The notes: generated by a model from the sequence alone, not told the origin. A stretch of DNA of 64,000 nt from Rarobacter incanus (GCF_006715765.1 NZ_VFNV01000001.1:930001-994000); one strand, 5' to 3'; counted from the first letter of the stretch, positions 19,447-28,424 are shown. Translations and numbers: made by a program.

Positions 19447-19720
19447 CCCGCGCAGCGGGCGTATCGAGACCACCCCCACGCGCGCCGACCCCGCTGGTCG
19501 AGTTGCCCGCGCAGCGGGCGTATCGAGACCACCCCCGCACGCGCCGACCCCGCTGGTCGAGTTGCCCGCGCAGCGGGCGTATCGAGACCACCCCCGCACC
19601 AAAGATTGATCTCGATACACGCCTCCGGCGCACTCGATCAACGAACACAAACCACCGCACTCAGCGACCCCGCTGGTCGAGTTGCCCGCACAGCGGGCGT
19701 ATCGAGACCACCCCCGCACG
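19437..19720. repeat. cluster of four REP-like palindromic elements, 59-bp spacing
   Basis: The core tcgagttgcccgcgcagcgg followed by gcgtatcgagaccaccccc occurs with CCCGC cores at 19447, 19506, 19565 and, with one change, 19685. The first three are exactly 59 bases apart. Each copy has an outer inverted pair (gtcgag / tatcgaga) and an inner palindrome (cccgcgcagcggg), so it can fold into a hairpin. Actinobacterial genomes often carry elements of this kind between genes. A half copy, ctcgatacacgcctccggcg, lies at 19612-19631. Confidence 0.85.
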
Positions 19721-19990
19721 CGCCGAGCGCGCCCCTTCCGGTCAAAACCCCTGCTCAAACCACCGCACTCGAACCAAAACCCCGCACTCGACGTCCCCGG
19801 ACACCCCCGCAAGCGCCGAGCGCGCCCATTTCAGTCACAACCCCCGCACAAACCACCGCACTCGGACCAAAACCCCGCACTCGACGACCCCGGACACTCC
19901 CGCGCGCGCCGAGCGCGCCCCTTCCAGTCAAAACCCCTGCACAAACCACCGCACTCGGACCAAAACCCCGCACTCGACGACCCCGACGTC
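19721..19990. repeat. 93-bp tandem repeat, about 2.9 copies
   Basis: Units start at 19721, 19814 and 19907 with cgccgagcgcgcc and contain caaaccaccgcactcg and accaaaaccccgcactcgac. The copies differ at a few bases. The 93-base period is a multiple of three, so a Thr/His/Arg/Pro-rich frame stays open, but its composition is not protein-like and it lacks a start signal. The whole 19447-20075 stretch holds no convincing gene. Confidence 0.9.
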
Positions 19991-20075
19991 GCGGACACAT
20001 TGGACACGTTTATTGCACCCTGAATCGTTTTCGCGGGGGTAAACGGGGATTTGCCATTCTAGACGGGAAATAGAC

Positions 20076-20114
20076 AACGGCCCCTGACCAAGTTTTCCCA
20101 GGTCAGGGGCCGTT
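20076..20114 (-). terminator. intrinsic terminator-like hairpin after tRNA-fMet
   Basis: Arms aacggcccctgacc (20076-20089) and ggtcaggggccgtt (20101-20114) are perfect inverted repeats with an 11-base loop. It begins a few bases past the 3' end of the minus-strand tRNA. The T-run is weak, but the position fits termination or 3' processing. Confidence 0.75.
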
Positions 20115-20117
20115 TCA

Positions 20118-20194
20118 TGGTAGCGGGGGCAGGATTTGAACCTGCGACCTCTGGGTTATGAGCCCAGCGAGCTACCGAGCTGCTCCACCCCGCG
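20118..20194 (-). tRNA. initiator tRNA-fMet (CAT)
   Basis: The minus strand reads CGCGGGGTGGAGCAGCTCGG at the 5' end and finishes CCCCCGCTACCA with an encoded CCA. It is 77 nt. The anticodon loop is CTCATAA. Initiator marks are present: an unpaired C1 against U72 at the end of the acceptor stem, and three consecutive G-C pairs (GGG/CCC) beside the anticodon loop. The C1-U72 version is the usual actinobacterial one. Confidence 0.97.
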
Positions 20195-20205
20195 TCGCTC
20201 GTACT

Positions 20206-20234
20206 ACTTTACTAGACCCGCCCCCAATGTCCAA
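20206..20234 (-). promoter_or_regulatory. sigma-A-type promoter of tRNA-fMet
   Basis: TTGGAC (-35) and TAAAGT (-10) are separated by exactly 17 bases on the minus strand. The -10 box ends 11 bases before the 5' end of the mature tRNA. Confidence 0.75.
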
Positions 20235-20395
20235 ATTCAAGAACGGGACTTGTCCCTGCCTGAGCACACGCGAACCGCTGCCGACGAAGAAGCTGCTGGG
20301 CGGCACACGGCCCGCATAGATGTCAAAGAGCCATCGCACGTGTGCCTCGCGACGCGGGCGGGCAGCCAAAGACACCGGCGCCCGCCCGCCGGCAG

Positions 20396-23300
20396 CTACT
20401 TCCCAGAGGCCGCCTTCGCTGCGCTCTCGGCAGCAACAGCACGGTCCAGTGCATCCTGCAGCGCATCCTGCGCTTTGCCGTATGCGGTGAAGTCGCCCTT
20501 CTCCAGCGCCTGCTGCCCCTGATCCCAGGCCGTCTGCATGTCGGTGAGCGCCTGACTCAGTTGCGCGTCGGAATCGGTGTCACCGGTGCCTGAATTTGCA
20601 TCCGTACCACCGCCGGTACCGTCAGTCGCACCACCCGACCCGGTCGTGTCGGAACCGCCAGAACCACCGTCAGTCGCACCACCCGACCCGGTCGTGTCGG
20701 AACCGCCAGAACCACCGTCAGTCGCACCACCCGACCCGGTCGTGTCGGAACCGCCAGAACCACCGTCGGTCGCACCACCCGCCGTACCATCGGTAGCCGT
20801 ACCATCGGTAGTCGTTCCATCGCCGGTACCCCCCGCGCTAGACGACGCCGTCGCGCCGTCATTATCGGACGTCTCCGCACCGGAATCCCCACCGAATACC
20901 TGATCCAAGGCATCCGACAGCGACGTTCCGAAGCCAATCTTGTCGCCGAAGGAAACCATCACGTACCGCAGCAGCGGATATGTCGAACCTTGCGACGAAT
21001 ACGCGTACACGGGCTGGACATACATGAGCCCCCCACCAACGGGCAGCGTCAGCAGGTTACCCAATTCGATCGTTGAGTTGCCCTGCTTCAAATAGGTGAA
21101 GGCCTGCGCAACTGCGGAATCGGTATTGAACTGTGTTTGCACCTGGCCCGGACCTGGGACGGTTGCGTTTCGCGGAAGCACCAAAAGGCGCAGTTTTCCG
21201 TATCCGGATCCCTTGACGCCCGCGGTATTGCCGGCATCAGCATCGGCGGCCAAGAACCCAGTCAAGATCTGCCTGTCCGAATTACCACCGGGGATAAACG
21301 TCGAGGTCAGCGAGAACGAAGACGACTCCTGCCCCGGCATTTGCAAGGTTACGTAGTAAGGAGGCTGCCTTTTGGCGTTTGCGCTATTACCGCTCGTCGA
21401 AGTGGTCGGGTCCGCCGGCACCTGCCAAAAGTCCTGCGTGGTGAAGAAGGACGCGGCATCGGTTACGTGGTACCGCGACAGCACGGTGCGTTGCACCTTG
21501 AACAAGTCCTCCGGGTAGCGAATGTGCGACATCAGATCGCCAGAGATTTCGCTGATCGGTTTGATGGTGTTCGGGTAGATCTTTTGCCATACCTTCAACA
21601 CTGGGTCCTGGTCGTCCCACGCGTACAGCGTGACCTCACCGGTGAACGCATCGACAGTTGCCTTCACCGAGTTGCGAATGTAGTTGACCTTCGCCGGGGC
21701 GAGCGCGCTGACGGTGCTCGAACTGGCGGTGAGCGAGTCGGTCGTGGCATCGTCGAGCGCCTGCGAGGTGGCATAAGGATACGTCGAGGATGTGGTGTAA
21801 CCGTCAACCATCCACAGAACTCGTCCATCTACCACCGCCGGATAAACGCGCCCGTCCAGCGTCAGGTACGGCGCCACCTTCTTCACCCGCTCGGCCGGGC
21901 TGCGGTCATACAGAATTTGCGAATTCGCGTTCACCCGATCCGAGAAAAGGATCTGCTCGGACCGCATCTCAACCGCGTAAAGCAGTCGGGAAAAGAACGA
22001 GTCCAGCTTCGGCCCCGCCGACACAGACGTTGTTGGGTAGGTCGTCTTGACTTGCCCCGTGGCGGAATCGTCCGGGTAGTCCAGTTCCCATGCTTCGGTG
22101 CCCTGCGCCGCCCCCACGATGGAGTACTCGGGAGCGTTGGGGCTGAAGTAGATACGTTCCTCGTAGGGCGTTTCCCCGTCGTCGCTCAGCTTTCCGGTCG
22201 ATGGGATGTCACTTTCGAAGAATGCCGGCGAGCCATCGGATCGGACCTGGTTGCCGTATGCCGCGACAACCCCGAACCCGTGGGTGAAGACCGTGTGCTG
22301 GTTCACCCAGTTTCGCTGATCGTTGCCGAGCCCGTTGAGGTTCAATTCGCGCACGCCGATGACGGTGTCATGCGAGGAGCCGTCGAAAGTGTACTTGTCG
22401 ACGGCTAGGGTCGATTCGAAGTTGTAGTACTGCTTGTTTTGCTGCAACTGGCGGAAAGCCGGCGAGACGATATTGGGGTCCAGTAGGCGAATGGATGCGG
22501 TGGTTTCGGCGTCGGATCGCAGCGCCCCCTTTTCCGCGGTCGTCTTTGCGTCGTATTCCTTGACGTCGATGTCATCGAGCCCGAATCCGGCCCGCGTCGC
22601 GTTGATGTTGCGTTGGATGTAGGGCGCTTCCAATTCCTGCGCGTTGGGCTGAACCTGGAACCGCGCGACGATGGCCGGATACACAACGCCGATTATCACG
22701 CCGGTGACGATCATCAGGCCCACGCCGATCGCGGGGAGCCGCCAGTTGCCGCGCGTCGCGCACGCCACGAACAGCAGGGCGACCAGAACCGCGACCGCCG
22801 CCAAGATGGTGCGGGCGGGGATGCCTGCGTGCACGTCGGTGTAATCTGCACCCTGGGCGACCGAGGTGGTCGACAGCAGCGTTTCGTAACGCGAGAACCA
22901 AATCTGCACCGCGATCAGCGCCATCACGACGGCGGCGGTGACGTTGATCTGGATGCGGGCCTGGCGCGTCGCTACGAACGACACCTTATTGCTAGCCCGC
23001 TGCTGAATCCGCACGCCACCGTACAGGTACTGCAACACCACCGCCGCGATCAGGCTGAAGATCGCAGCGACTAAAACGAATCCGAGGACAAATCGCAACG
23101 CGGGCACGGCGAATACATAGAACCCGATGTCGAGGCCGAACTGCGGATCCTTCTCACCGAATTTCTCGGCATTGAGCCACACCTGAAAGAGCTGCCACTG
23201 CGCGCCCGCTGACGCGCCAGCGAAAAGCCCGATGAGGGCGGGAATACCGATCGTCGCGACCTTGCGGATCGGTTCGAACGCCTCGCGGTATTGGTCCATG

Positions 23301-23623
23301 GGGCCGCGCCGCGAGGTCATGGGAGCGTAGACCGGCCGCCCGCGGAACGCGAGGTGCGCGCTCAGCCACACTGGCAGCGCCATCAGCGCAAAGCCGACGA
23401 CGAACAGGACCGCGGTGGTTCCCCATTGCGTGACGATCACGCGGGTGAATCCGGCCTGCGAAAACCACCAGAACTGTGTCAGGTAACGCGAGGCAGCGAG
23501 CGTCGCAACGACCACGACCGCGAGGAAAATCAGCGTGATCCCGAAGGGTCCTAGCCTGCGCTTTGTTCCGTCTCCCTCCCCTCGGGGGGCACGACGGGGC
23601 GGATTGGCGGCGGTTGACGTCAT
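20396..23623 (-). CDS. UPF0182 family large membrane protein
   Basis: A 1075-residue protein of the UPF0182 family, conserved in actinobacteria and some cyanobacteria but of unknown function. It has about seven N-terminal membrane segments in the first 330 residues, starting with ITLIFLAVVVVATLAASRYL and WFSQAGFTRVIVTQWG. A very large domain, predicted to face outside, follows and carries the family blocks YIQRNINATRAGFGLDDIDV, DPNIVSPAFRQLQQNKQYYNF and RVYPAVVDGRVLWMVDGYTTS. Near residue 955 the tail becomes Gly/Ser/Thr/Asp-rich with three identical 16-residue repeats, then ends in a short helical Ala/Gln/Asp segment. Start ATG 23623 with a modest GAGG upstream. The Lon-like protease gene ends 114 bases upstream of its start, an arrangement also seen in Mycobacterium (Rv3193c-Rv3194c). 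Confidence 0.93.
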   Translation of the reverse strand: MTSTAANPPRRAPRGEGDGTKRRLGPFGITLIFLAVVVVATLAASRYLTQFWWFSQAGFTRVIVTQWGTTAVLFVVGFALMALPVWLSAHLAFRGRPVYAPMTSRRGPMDQYREAFEPIRKVATIGIPALIGLFAGASAGAQWQLFQVWLNAEKFGEKDPQFGLDIGFYVFAVPALRFVLGFVLVAAIFSLIAAVVLQYLYGGVRIQQRASNKVSFVATRQARIQINVTAAVVMALIAVQIWFSRYETLLSTTSVAQGADYTDVHAGIPARTILAAVAVLVALLFVACATRGNWRLPAIGVGLMIVTGVIIGVVYPAIVARFQVQPNAQELEAPYIQRNINATRAGFGLDDIDVKEYDAKTTAEKGALRSDAETTASIRLLDPNIVSPAFRQLQQNKQYYNFESTLAVDKYTFDGSSHDTVIGVRELNLNGLGNDQRNWVNQHTVFTHGFGVVAAYGNQVRSDGSPAFFESDIPSTGKLSDDGETPYEERIYFSPNAPEYSIVGAAQGTEAWELDYPDDSATGQVKTTYPTTSVSAGPKLDSFFSRLLYAVEMRSEQILFSDRVNANSQILYDRSPAERVKKVAPYLTLDGRVYPAVVDGRVLWMVDGYTTSSTYPYATSQALDDATTDSLTASSSTVSALAPAKVNYIRNSVKATVDAFTGEVTLYAWDDQDPVLKVWQKIYPNTIKPISEISGDLMSHIRYPEDLFKVQRTVLSRYHVTDAASFFTTQDFWQVPADPTTSTSGNSANAKRQPPYYVTLQMPGQESSSFSLTSTFIPGGNSDRQILTGFLAADADAGNTAGVKGSGYGKLRLLVLPRNATVPGPGQVQTQFNTDSAVAQAFTYLKQGNSTIELGNLLTLPVGGGLMYVQPVYAYSSQGSTYPLLRYVMVSFGDKIGFGTSLSDALDQVFGGDSGAETSDNDGATASSSAGGTGDGTTTDGTATDGTAGGATDGGSGGSDTTGSGGATDGGSGGSDTTGSGGATDGGSGGSDTTGSGGATDGTGGGTDANSGTGDTDSDAQLSQALTDMQTAWDQGQQALEKGDFTAYGKAQDALQDALDRAVAAESAAKAASGK
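20621..20764 (-). repeat. three perfect 48-bp tandem repeats inside the UPF0182 gene
   Basis: Copies start at 20621, 20669 and 20717 and are identical at the DNA level. A diverged fourth begins at 20765. Each encodes the 16-residue unit TDGGSGGSDTTGSGGA. Perfect DNA identity means recent expansion, and copy number is likely to vary between strains. Confidence 0.93.
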
Positions 23624-23737
23624 CGGTGAATAGCCTCTTCGTTATGGGACAGGCGGCAGCAGAATTCACTGGCTACCGCACCAGCCTTGCACACCCCGCT
23701 GAGTTTGTGCACAAAGTTCGCGACGGGCTAAAGAGCT

Positions 23738-24856
23738 TCACCCGACTCCGGCACACCGCGGCAGATCGTCCGTCTTACCCGCCTTGATGTCACCGAGCAC
23801 GTCGACGGCTTGCGACAGCGTTTTCACGGCGACGATGCTGATCCCCTTGGGCGGGTTCTGCGTGATATCGGTGCAGTTCGACTCCGGCGCCAGGAACCAG
23901 GTCGCCCCCGCCTTCGACGCTCCAACGATTTTGTGATCGATGCCGCCAATCGCCCCCACGTTGCCCTGCACATCGATGGTTCCCGTCCCGGCGATTATTG
24001 CGCCGCCGGTCAGATCTTCCTTGCCCAGTTCGTCGACGATCCCCAACGCAAACATCATTCCGGCGCTCGGGCCGCCAACATTTTGCGCGTTGATTGTCAC
24101 CGAAACCGGCAGGTCATAGTCGGGTTCCAGCAGAACACCAAGCTTTATGGACGAGGCCCCCTCGCCCGCCGAGCCGTCCGCGTAGGGCGCGAAGCGCACC
24201 GTCACATCCTTGCCGCCGCGTTGGACCACAACGTCGATGGGGGTATCTGCCTGCAAGGATGCTATGCGCGTGAGAACGGCCTGGTAGGTCGTCACCTTGT
24301 GCCCATCCACGGATTTCAGCACGTCACCATCCTTGAGGACATCCATGGCACGCGGGATCGTGTCGTTTGCCGCAAGCCCGGCCTGTTCCCTGGTGACGGT
24401 TCCCTTGACCGTCAAAGTCACCGGGACCGTGTAGCCGAGCTCGGTCAGCGCCGCAACGGCCGCATTGTGCTGGGACGACTCCATTTCGGCTTGGCTTTCT
24501 TGCTGCACCTGTTCGGTGGTGCTGTCGGCGGGAAAGTAGGCCTCGACGGGAGAAACGGTTTGCTCGGGGTTGATCCATGCCCGCAAGACATCCATCGCGG
24601 CGAGCGGCGTATCGGGCGATCCCGTGACGCCCACGGTCGTGAAGAGCAGTTGGCCCGACCCCGCGGGCGAGGCGGTTCCCTCTATCGTGATCACAGGAAC
24701 AACCTCTCCCTTGGCCGATTCCATGGTGCCCAGGACGTTCCGAGTTTCCCCGGGGCCGACCGTGACGTACGGCATGGGAGCGACAAGCATCCCGATGATC
24801 AGCAGCGCCGTCGAGAAGCTTGCGATGTCCTTCAACGTTGGGCGGGGGCGCTTCAT
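23738..24856 (-). CDS. membrane-anchored PDZ-Lon-like serine protease
   Basis: A 372-residue protein of the actinobacterial Lon-like family (S16), without an AAA domain. One N-terminal membrane segment (FSTALLIIGMLVAPMPYVTVG) places the rest outside. A PDZ domain follows around residues 150-235, with GDVLKSVDGHKVTTYQAVL. The protease domain has the catalytic serine in NVGGPSAGMMFALGIVD and the catalytic lysine in HKIVGASKAGATWFL. It ends in a Cys-containing tail. The ATG start has AGGAG close upstream and overlaps the stop codon of the epimerase-like gene (ATGA), so the two are translated together. The substrate is unknown; the UPF0182 protein encoded next is a natural candidate partner. Confidence 0.93.
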   Translation of the reverse strand: MKRPRPTLKDIASFSTALLIIGMLVAPMPYVTVGPGETRNVLGTMESAKGEVVPVITIEGTASPAGSGQLLFTTVGVTGSPDTPLAAMDVLRAWINPEQTVSPVEAYFPADSTTEQVQQESQAEMESSQHNAAVAALTELGYTVPVTLTVKGTVTREQAGLAANDTIPRAMDVLKDGDVLKSVDGHKVTTYQAVLTRIASLQADTPIDVVVQRGGKDVTVRFAPYADGSAGEGASSIKLGVLLEPDYDLPVSVTINAQNVGGPSAGMMFALGIVDELGKEDLTGGAIIAGTGTIDVQGNVGAIGGIDHKIVGASKAGATWFLAPESNCTDITQNPPKGISIVAVKTLSQAVDVLGDIKAGKTDDLPRCAGVG

Positions 24857-25893
24857 GTAACTCCTTTGGAACGGCGAACCGCCATGATCGTACCGGCTGC
24901 CGCGACGGCGGCGCCGACGGCTCCGGCCGCGATCGCGCCGCGGCCTGCGAGCAATTTACTGCCAACACCTGGGTGGTTCGCCAGTGCGCCGACCACCGAT
25001 CTCACGCATTCCGCGGTCGATACCTGGGGCCGCCAACCCGCGTGAAGGAGTTTGCTGGGCATGACGACCCACGAGTCGAGGGTGAATGCCAAGTCCGACA
25101 CCGGCCCGGGCAGCATTCCCGCGCGATCGAGCCGGAGCGCGATCGACGCGGCCGCCTTATCGCTCAAGGAGAGCGTCCGCCGGCCCGCAATCCGCGCCAC
25201 CGTCTCCGTCGATTCGGTGTCCGGTTCCCATCCACCCGCCGATTCGCGCGCGGCTCCCGCGACCACGGTCCCGCACAGGCCGGATTCGCCGACCACGACA
25301 AGGGCGGATACAAGGTCGCGCACGTGCAAGAACTGCCAACGCTTGGTGTGCTGCGCGGATCGCAGCAGGCGCGGGGCCCCGAAGTTTCGTGTCATCGCCG
25401 TATCGATGTCCTGCCCGACCAACGGCGCGGTGCGCACGACGGTAAGGCGCGGGAGGCGATCGGGGTCGGCGTGGTTGCCGGATGCGACCAGCTCCTTGAC
25501 CAGCGACTCGCCGGCGGCCGCGGTTCCGACCCACCCCAGATCCCCTTGCATCACGGCGAGATCGGCGTCGGTGATATCGGGTCGCTGCGGCCAGGCGCCG
25601 CACACCGCGGCAGATGAAACGACGATGACGTGGCCGCCTCCGCCCGCGGCCTGGATGGCGTGCTCCGCATCGACCGTGAGAGCCTCGAGGCGCGCCAGCG
25701 ATCGGGCCGCACCCGTCGCGTGCGGGCTCCCGGATTCGATGACCACAATCGCCACGAGGCCTGCCCGCCCCTGCTCCCCGCGAGCGTTCAAAACCCCGAG
25801 CTGCGCCGAAATGGCGTCCGGCAGCGGACCGCTTCCGAACACTCGGTACGATCGTGAGGCTGTGCGCCCTGAGCGAATTCCGGCCGATGCCAC
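24853..25893 (-). CDS. NAD-dependent epimerase/SDR-like protein
   Basis: A protein of about 346 residues with features of extended short-chain dehydrogenases: a degenerate nucleotide-binding start (YRVFGSGPLPDAISAQLGVL), an ALTVDAEHAIQAAGGGGHVIVVSSAAVCG strand-turn near residue 90, RLTVVRTAPLVG, and the WQFLHVRDLVSALV block. The usual TGxxGxxG and YxxxK motifs are not intact, so catalysis is doubtful. The C-terminus is a hydrophobic Ala/Gly segment (AIAAGAVGAAVAAAGTIMAV) that may be a membrane anchor. The start is uncertain: the GTG at 25893 is preferred because it lies just before the fold; a GTG at 25941 is possible. Co-translated with the Lon-like protease and divergent from the DUF2342 gene. 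Confidence 0.75.
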   Translation of the reverse strand: MASAGIRSGRTASRSYRVFGSGPLPDAISAQLGVLNARGEQGRAGLVAIVVIESGSPHATGAARSLARLEALTVDAEHAIQAAGGGGHVIVVSSAAVCGAWPQRPDITDADLAVMQGDLGWVGTAAAGESLVKELVASGNHADPDRLPRLTVVRTAPLVGQDIDTAMTRNFGAPRLLRSAQHTKRWQFLHVRDLVSALVVVGESGLCGTVVAGAARESAGGWEPDTESTETVARIAGRRTLSLSDKAAASIALRLDRAGMLPGPVSDLAFTLDSWVVMPSKLLHAGWRPQVSTAECVRSVVGALANHPGVGSKLLAGRGAIAAGAVGAAVAAAGTIMAVRRSKGVT

Positions 25894-25983
25894 CGTTATT
25901 TTGTTCCCCTTGCCAGGTAGTGCGGTTACGGTAAAACTCACTGTTAGCCTATATCCCGCCTCTGACAATGCAGGGAGTTTGTG

Positions 25984-27381
25984 ATGAACCCGACCCCCGA
26001 CCCATCTGACCCACTCAAGGCTTGGGAACAGGCGCTGCGCGCCGCCTTCGGCCCCAACGCCGACGCGATCATCGAACAGATGCGCGCGTCCGGGGTCGAC
26101 ATGGCCGAATTGATGCGGCAATCGGAGGCTCTCCAAGCAAATCCGCAGATGCTGGACATGATCATGCGTCAGGCGGCAACATTTCTGGCGGCCGACCCGC
26201 ACGATCCCGTCAACGCACCGCTAGCGAAGAACATCGCTCGCCAGGTGACGTCGTCTCTCGGCCCCGATCCGTCGATGACGGACGCCGATCAGCGAGCGGT
26301 GCGGAACATCTTTAGCGCGTGCGAGCTGTGGCTGGACGTCGCAACAACGCTGCCCCCCGCCACGGTCAGCGCGCACGCGTGGAGCCGCGCCGAATGGGTC
26401 GAGGCGACGATCTCGACCTGGGAATCCCTCACCTCCCCCGTCGCCGGCGCCGTCGCATCCGCACTGACGCAGCTATTCCGCGACGAAGCGATCGCCGACG
26501 CGACGATCGACCCGGCCGGCGGGTTTGCCCCAGATTCCGTCCTGCGTTCGATGGCATCGGCAGCTTTCGGGATGCAGGTGGGGCAGGCGACCGGAGAACT
26601 GGCGGCAGAAGTATTCGGCACCACCGATGTCGGCATACCGTTGGTGGATACGCAGACCGTGGCGATGGTCATAAAGAACGTGGACGAGTTCGCCGCCGGC
26701 TTAGACTCCCCGCGCGATGAGGTGCGGCATTTCCTGGCGGTTCGCGAGGCGACCGCAGCCCGCCTTTTCGCCTCGGTTCCGTGGCTGCGCGCGCACGTGC
26801 GCGCGCTCGTGGACGAATATGCCCGTGGCGTTGTCATCGATCGGGAGGCACTCGAAGAAACGCTCCGGGACGTGGACCCTAGCAACATTGAGGCGATCCG
26901 CCAGGCAATGTCTGGCGGAATTTTCGCGGTTCCAACAACCAGCGATCAAAAGGCCACGTTGGCGCGCCTGGAAACCGTTCTGGCCCTCATCGAGGGATGG
27001 GTCGATACCGTTAGCACGCAAGCTGCCATCCCCCACCTGCGATCCGTTGTTTCCTTGCGCGAGATGATGCGCCGGCGGCGCGCGGCGGGCGGTCCCGCGG
27101 AGCAGACCTTCGCGAAGCTCGTCGGCCTGGAACTGCGCCCGCGCCGCGCGCGGGAGGCGGCCGCGTTGTGGGAACTACTGCATGCGCGCTGCGGCGTCGA
27201 CGGGCGCGACCAGGTCTGGGACCACCCGGATTTCCTGCCCGAGGGAACCGATCTGGACGATCCCCACGCGTTCGTCGAACGCTGGAGCAACGGCCCCACC
27301 GCGTCCACCGACGACGTGGACGCGGCTCTCAGTGCCATCTTCGCCGAAGCGGACCGGGACGACGGCCAGTCCCAGGACTAG
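25984..27381 (+). CDS. zinc-metalloprotease-like protein (DUF2342)
   Basis: A 465-residue cytosolic protein of the DUF2342 family found across actinobacteria and annotated as a zinc-dependent metalloprotease or hydrolase; its real role is unknown. Recognisable blocks are SMASAAFGMQVGQATGELAAEVFGTTDVGIP, the DEVRHFLAVREATAARLFASVPWLRAHV helix, and LELRPRRAREAAALWELLHARCGVDGRDQVWDHPDFLP at the end. From memory, relatives often read REAAH in the central helix; here it is REATA, so a histidine may be missing. The ATG at 25984 is preceded by agggag; a GTG codon directly before it is an alternative. Its stop codon interlocks with that of the convergent metallopeptidase gene. Confidence 0.88.
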   Translation: MNPTPDPSDPLKAWEQALRAAFGPNADAIIEQMRASGVDMAELMRQSEALQANPQMLDMIMRQAATFLAADPHDPVNAPLAKNIARQVTSSLGPDPSMTDADQRAVRNIFSACELWLDVATTLPPATVSAHAWSRAEWVEATISTWESLTSPVAGAVASALTQLFRDEAIADATIDPAGGFAPDSVLRSMASAAFGMQVGQATGELAAEVFGTTDVGIPLVDTQTVAMVIKNVDEFAAGLDSPRDEVRHFLAVREATAARLFASVPWLRAHVRALVDEYARGVVIDREALEETLRDVDPSNIEAIRQAMSGGIFAVPTTSDQKATLARLETVLALIEGWVDTVSTQAAIPHLRSVVSLREMMRRRRAAGGPAEQTFAKLVGLELRPRRAREAAALWELLHARCGVDGRDQVWDHPDFLPEGTDLDDPHAFVERWSNGPTASTDDVDAALSAIFAEADRDDGQSQD

Positions 27382-27917
27382 TGCGAGGTCACGTCCGGAT
27401 CGTTGCCGCCCCCGTTGTCGACGAAGTCCAGACCCTGCAAGAAGCCGCGAGCTCGTTCGGTGTAGGGGTACGCGGACAGCAACGTCCAGAACTGGGAATC
27501 GTGGTCGACAAATAGCGTGTGAGTCATTTCGTGGAGCAGAACGTAGTCCAGCACCCACGTCGGCAGACCCCGCAGGCGGGTCGAAATCCTGATATCGCCC
27601 GTCTCGACCGAGCACGATCCCCAGCGGCGCTGCTGCCGATCGGACCACTGCACCGATCCGATGCGGACCGAATCGGGTAGGTACGCGGCCGCGAGTTGCC
27701 GGGCGCGTTTCAGTAACTCACTGTCCGAGGGCCGGGTCCGGCGTTGCCGCACCTGAAAGCGTTTGGCCATTTTCTCGACCCAAAACTGCTCCTCATCGGC
27801 CGACAATCCCGCCGGCATGAGCACGACTAGCTCATCGCCATCGATGCGGGCGCTGATGGTGCGTCGCCGCCTGGTGCTGCGTTGAATGCGCACACGGGTC
27901 ACTCCGTGCAATTCCAT
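27378..27917 (-). CDS. YgjP-type M48 metallopeptidase
   Basis: A 179-residue protein of the YgjP/WLM-like family. The zinc motif is HEMTH in YVLLHEMTHTLFVDHDSQFW, with the usual upstream block QRRWGSCSVETGDIRISTRLRGLP. The N-terminus is basic (IQRSTRRRRTISARI), as in other family members. The ATG at 27917 matches where relatives begin; an ATG at 27947 with GGGGG upstream is also possible. The stop codon TAG lies inside CTAG shared with the stop of the convergent gene. The cellular substrate is unknown. Confidence 0.88.
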   Translation of the reverse strand: MELHGVTRVRIQRSTRRRRTISARIDGDELVVLMPAGLSADEEQFWVEKMAKRFQVRQRRTRPSDSELLKRARQLAAAYLPDSVRIGSVQWSDRQQRRWGSCSVETGDIRISTRLRGLPTWVLDYVLLHEMTHTLFVDHDSQFWTLLSAYPYTERARGFLQGLDFVDNGGGNDPDVTSH

Positions 27918-28076
27918 GACTCGACGGTAGCGGTTTACGACGCGCATGGCACCCCCATCGCCGGTAATTGTGGATAACAAGTTCCCACAGCCCGCTATGA
28001 CCGCCCCCCACAGGGCACGGATACACGATCGCGGGACCTACGCGGCCGGTCTCCGCCGGCGCAGCGACGAAGAACG

Positions 28077-28424
28077 CTAGCCAGCAAGCGAGAGTTGGTT
28101 CTTGGGCGGGCGGCCTCGTCCTCGCTTGTTCTTTATTACAACCCCGTCGGCCAGCGATTCGCCGCCCCACACCCCCCACGGTTCCGCGCGTTCGAGTGCC
28201 CCACGCAGGCACGCCGCCCGCAGGGGGCAGGGCGCACACAACGCCTTGGCCCGCTCGATGTCGTGGCTTTGCTCGGCGAACCACAGGTCTTCGTCCGACT
28301 CGCGGCACGGCGTGGTCGCGACGGAAGCGAAGGAGAAATCCGTCGTTGCGGTGGCGATTTGGGGACCCGGCGCAGGCGATGCGACTCCCATTGAGCGTGG
28401 CGATTCCTTCGTCACGGCGTTCAT
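28077..28424 (-). CDS. whiB7: WhiB7 redox-sensitive transcription regulator
   Basis: WhiB7 is a 4Fe-4S protein that binds the housekeeping sigma factor and switches on antibiotic-resistance and stress genes. The 115-residue protein has four cysteines in the WhiB spacing (CRESDEDLWFAE, then ALCAPCPLRAACLRG), the beta-turn GVWGGE, and a C-terminal AT-hook RGRGRPPK. The AT-hook separates WhiB7 from the other WhiB classes. The ATG at 28424 has tttggag eight bases upstream. The leader holds a 44-codon upstream frame and a terminator-like hairpin, as in mycobacterial whiB7. The next gene is uvrD2, as in Mycobacterium. Confidence 0.93.
   Translation of the reverse strand: MNAVTKESPRSMGVASPAPGPQIATATTDFSFASVATTPCRESDEDLWFAEQSHDIERAKALCAPCPLRAACLRGALERAEPWGVWGGESLADGVVIKNKRGRGRPPKNQLSLAG

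Noticed and set aside
19437-19720. Regularly spaced palindromes that could be read as a CRISPR array
   Set aside because: Units differ in length, the intervening DNA is itself repeated, and no cas gene is present.
19503-20042. Thr/Arg/His/Pro-rich frames through the repeat field on either strand
   Set aside because: The frames stay open only because the 93-base period is a multiple of three; there is no start signal and the composition is not protein-like.
21137-22408. Plus-strand open frame of 423 codons inside the UPF0182 gene
   Set aside because: Arg-rich, without start signal, and antisense to a well-conserved protein.
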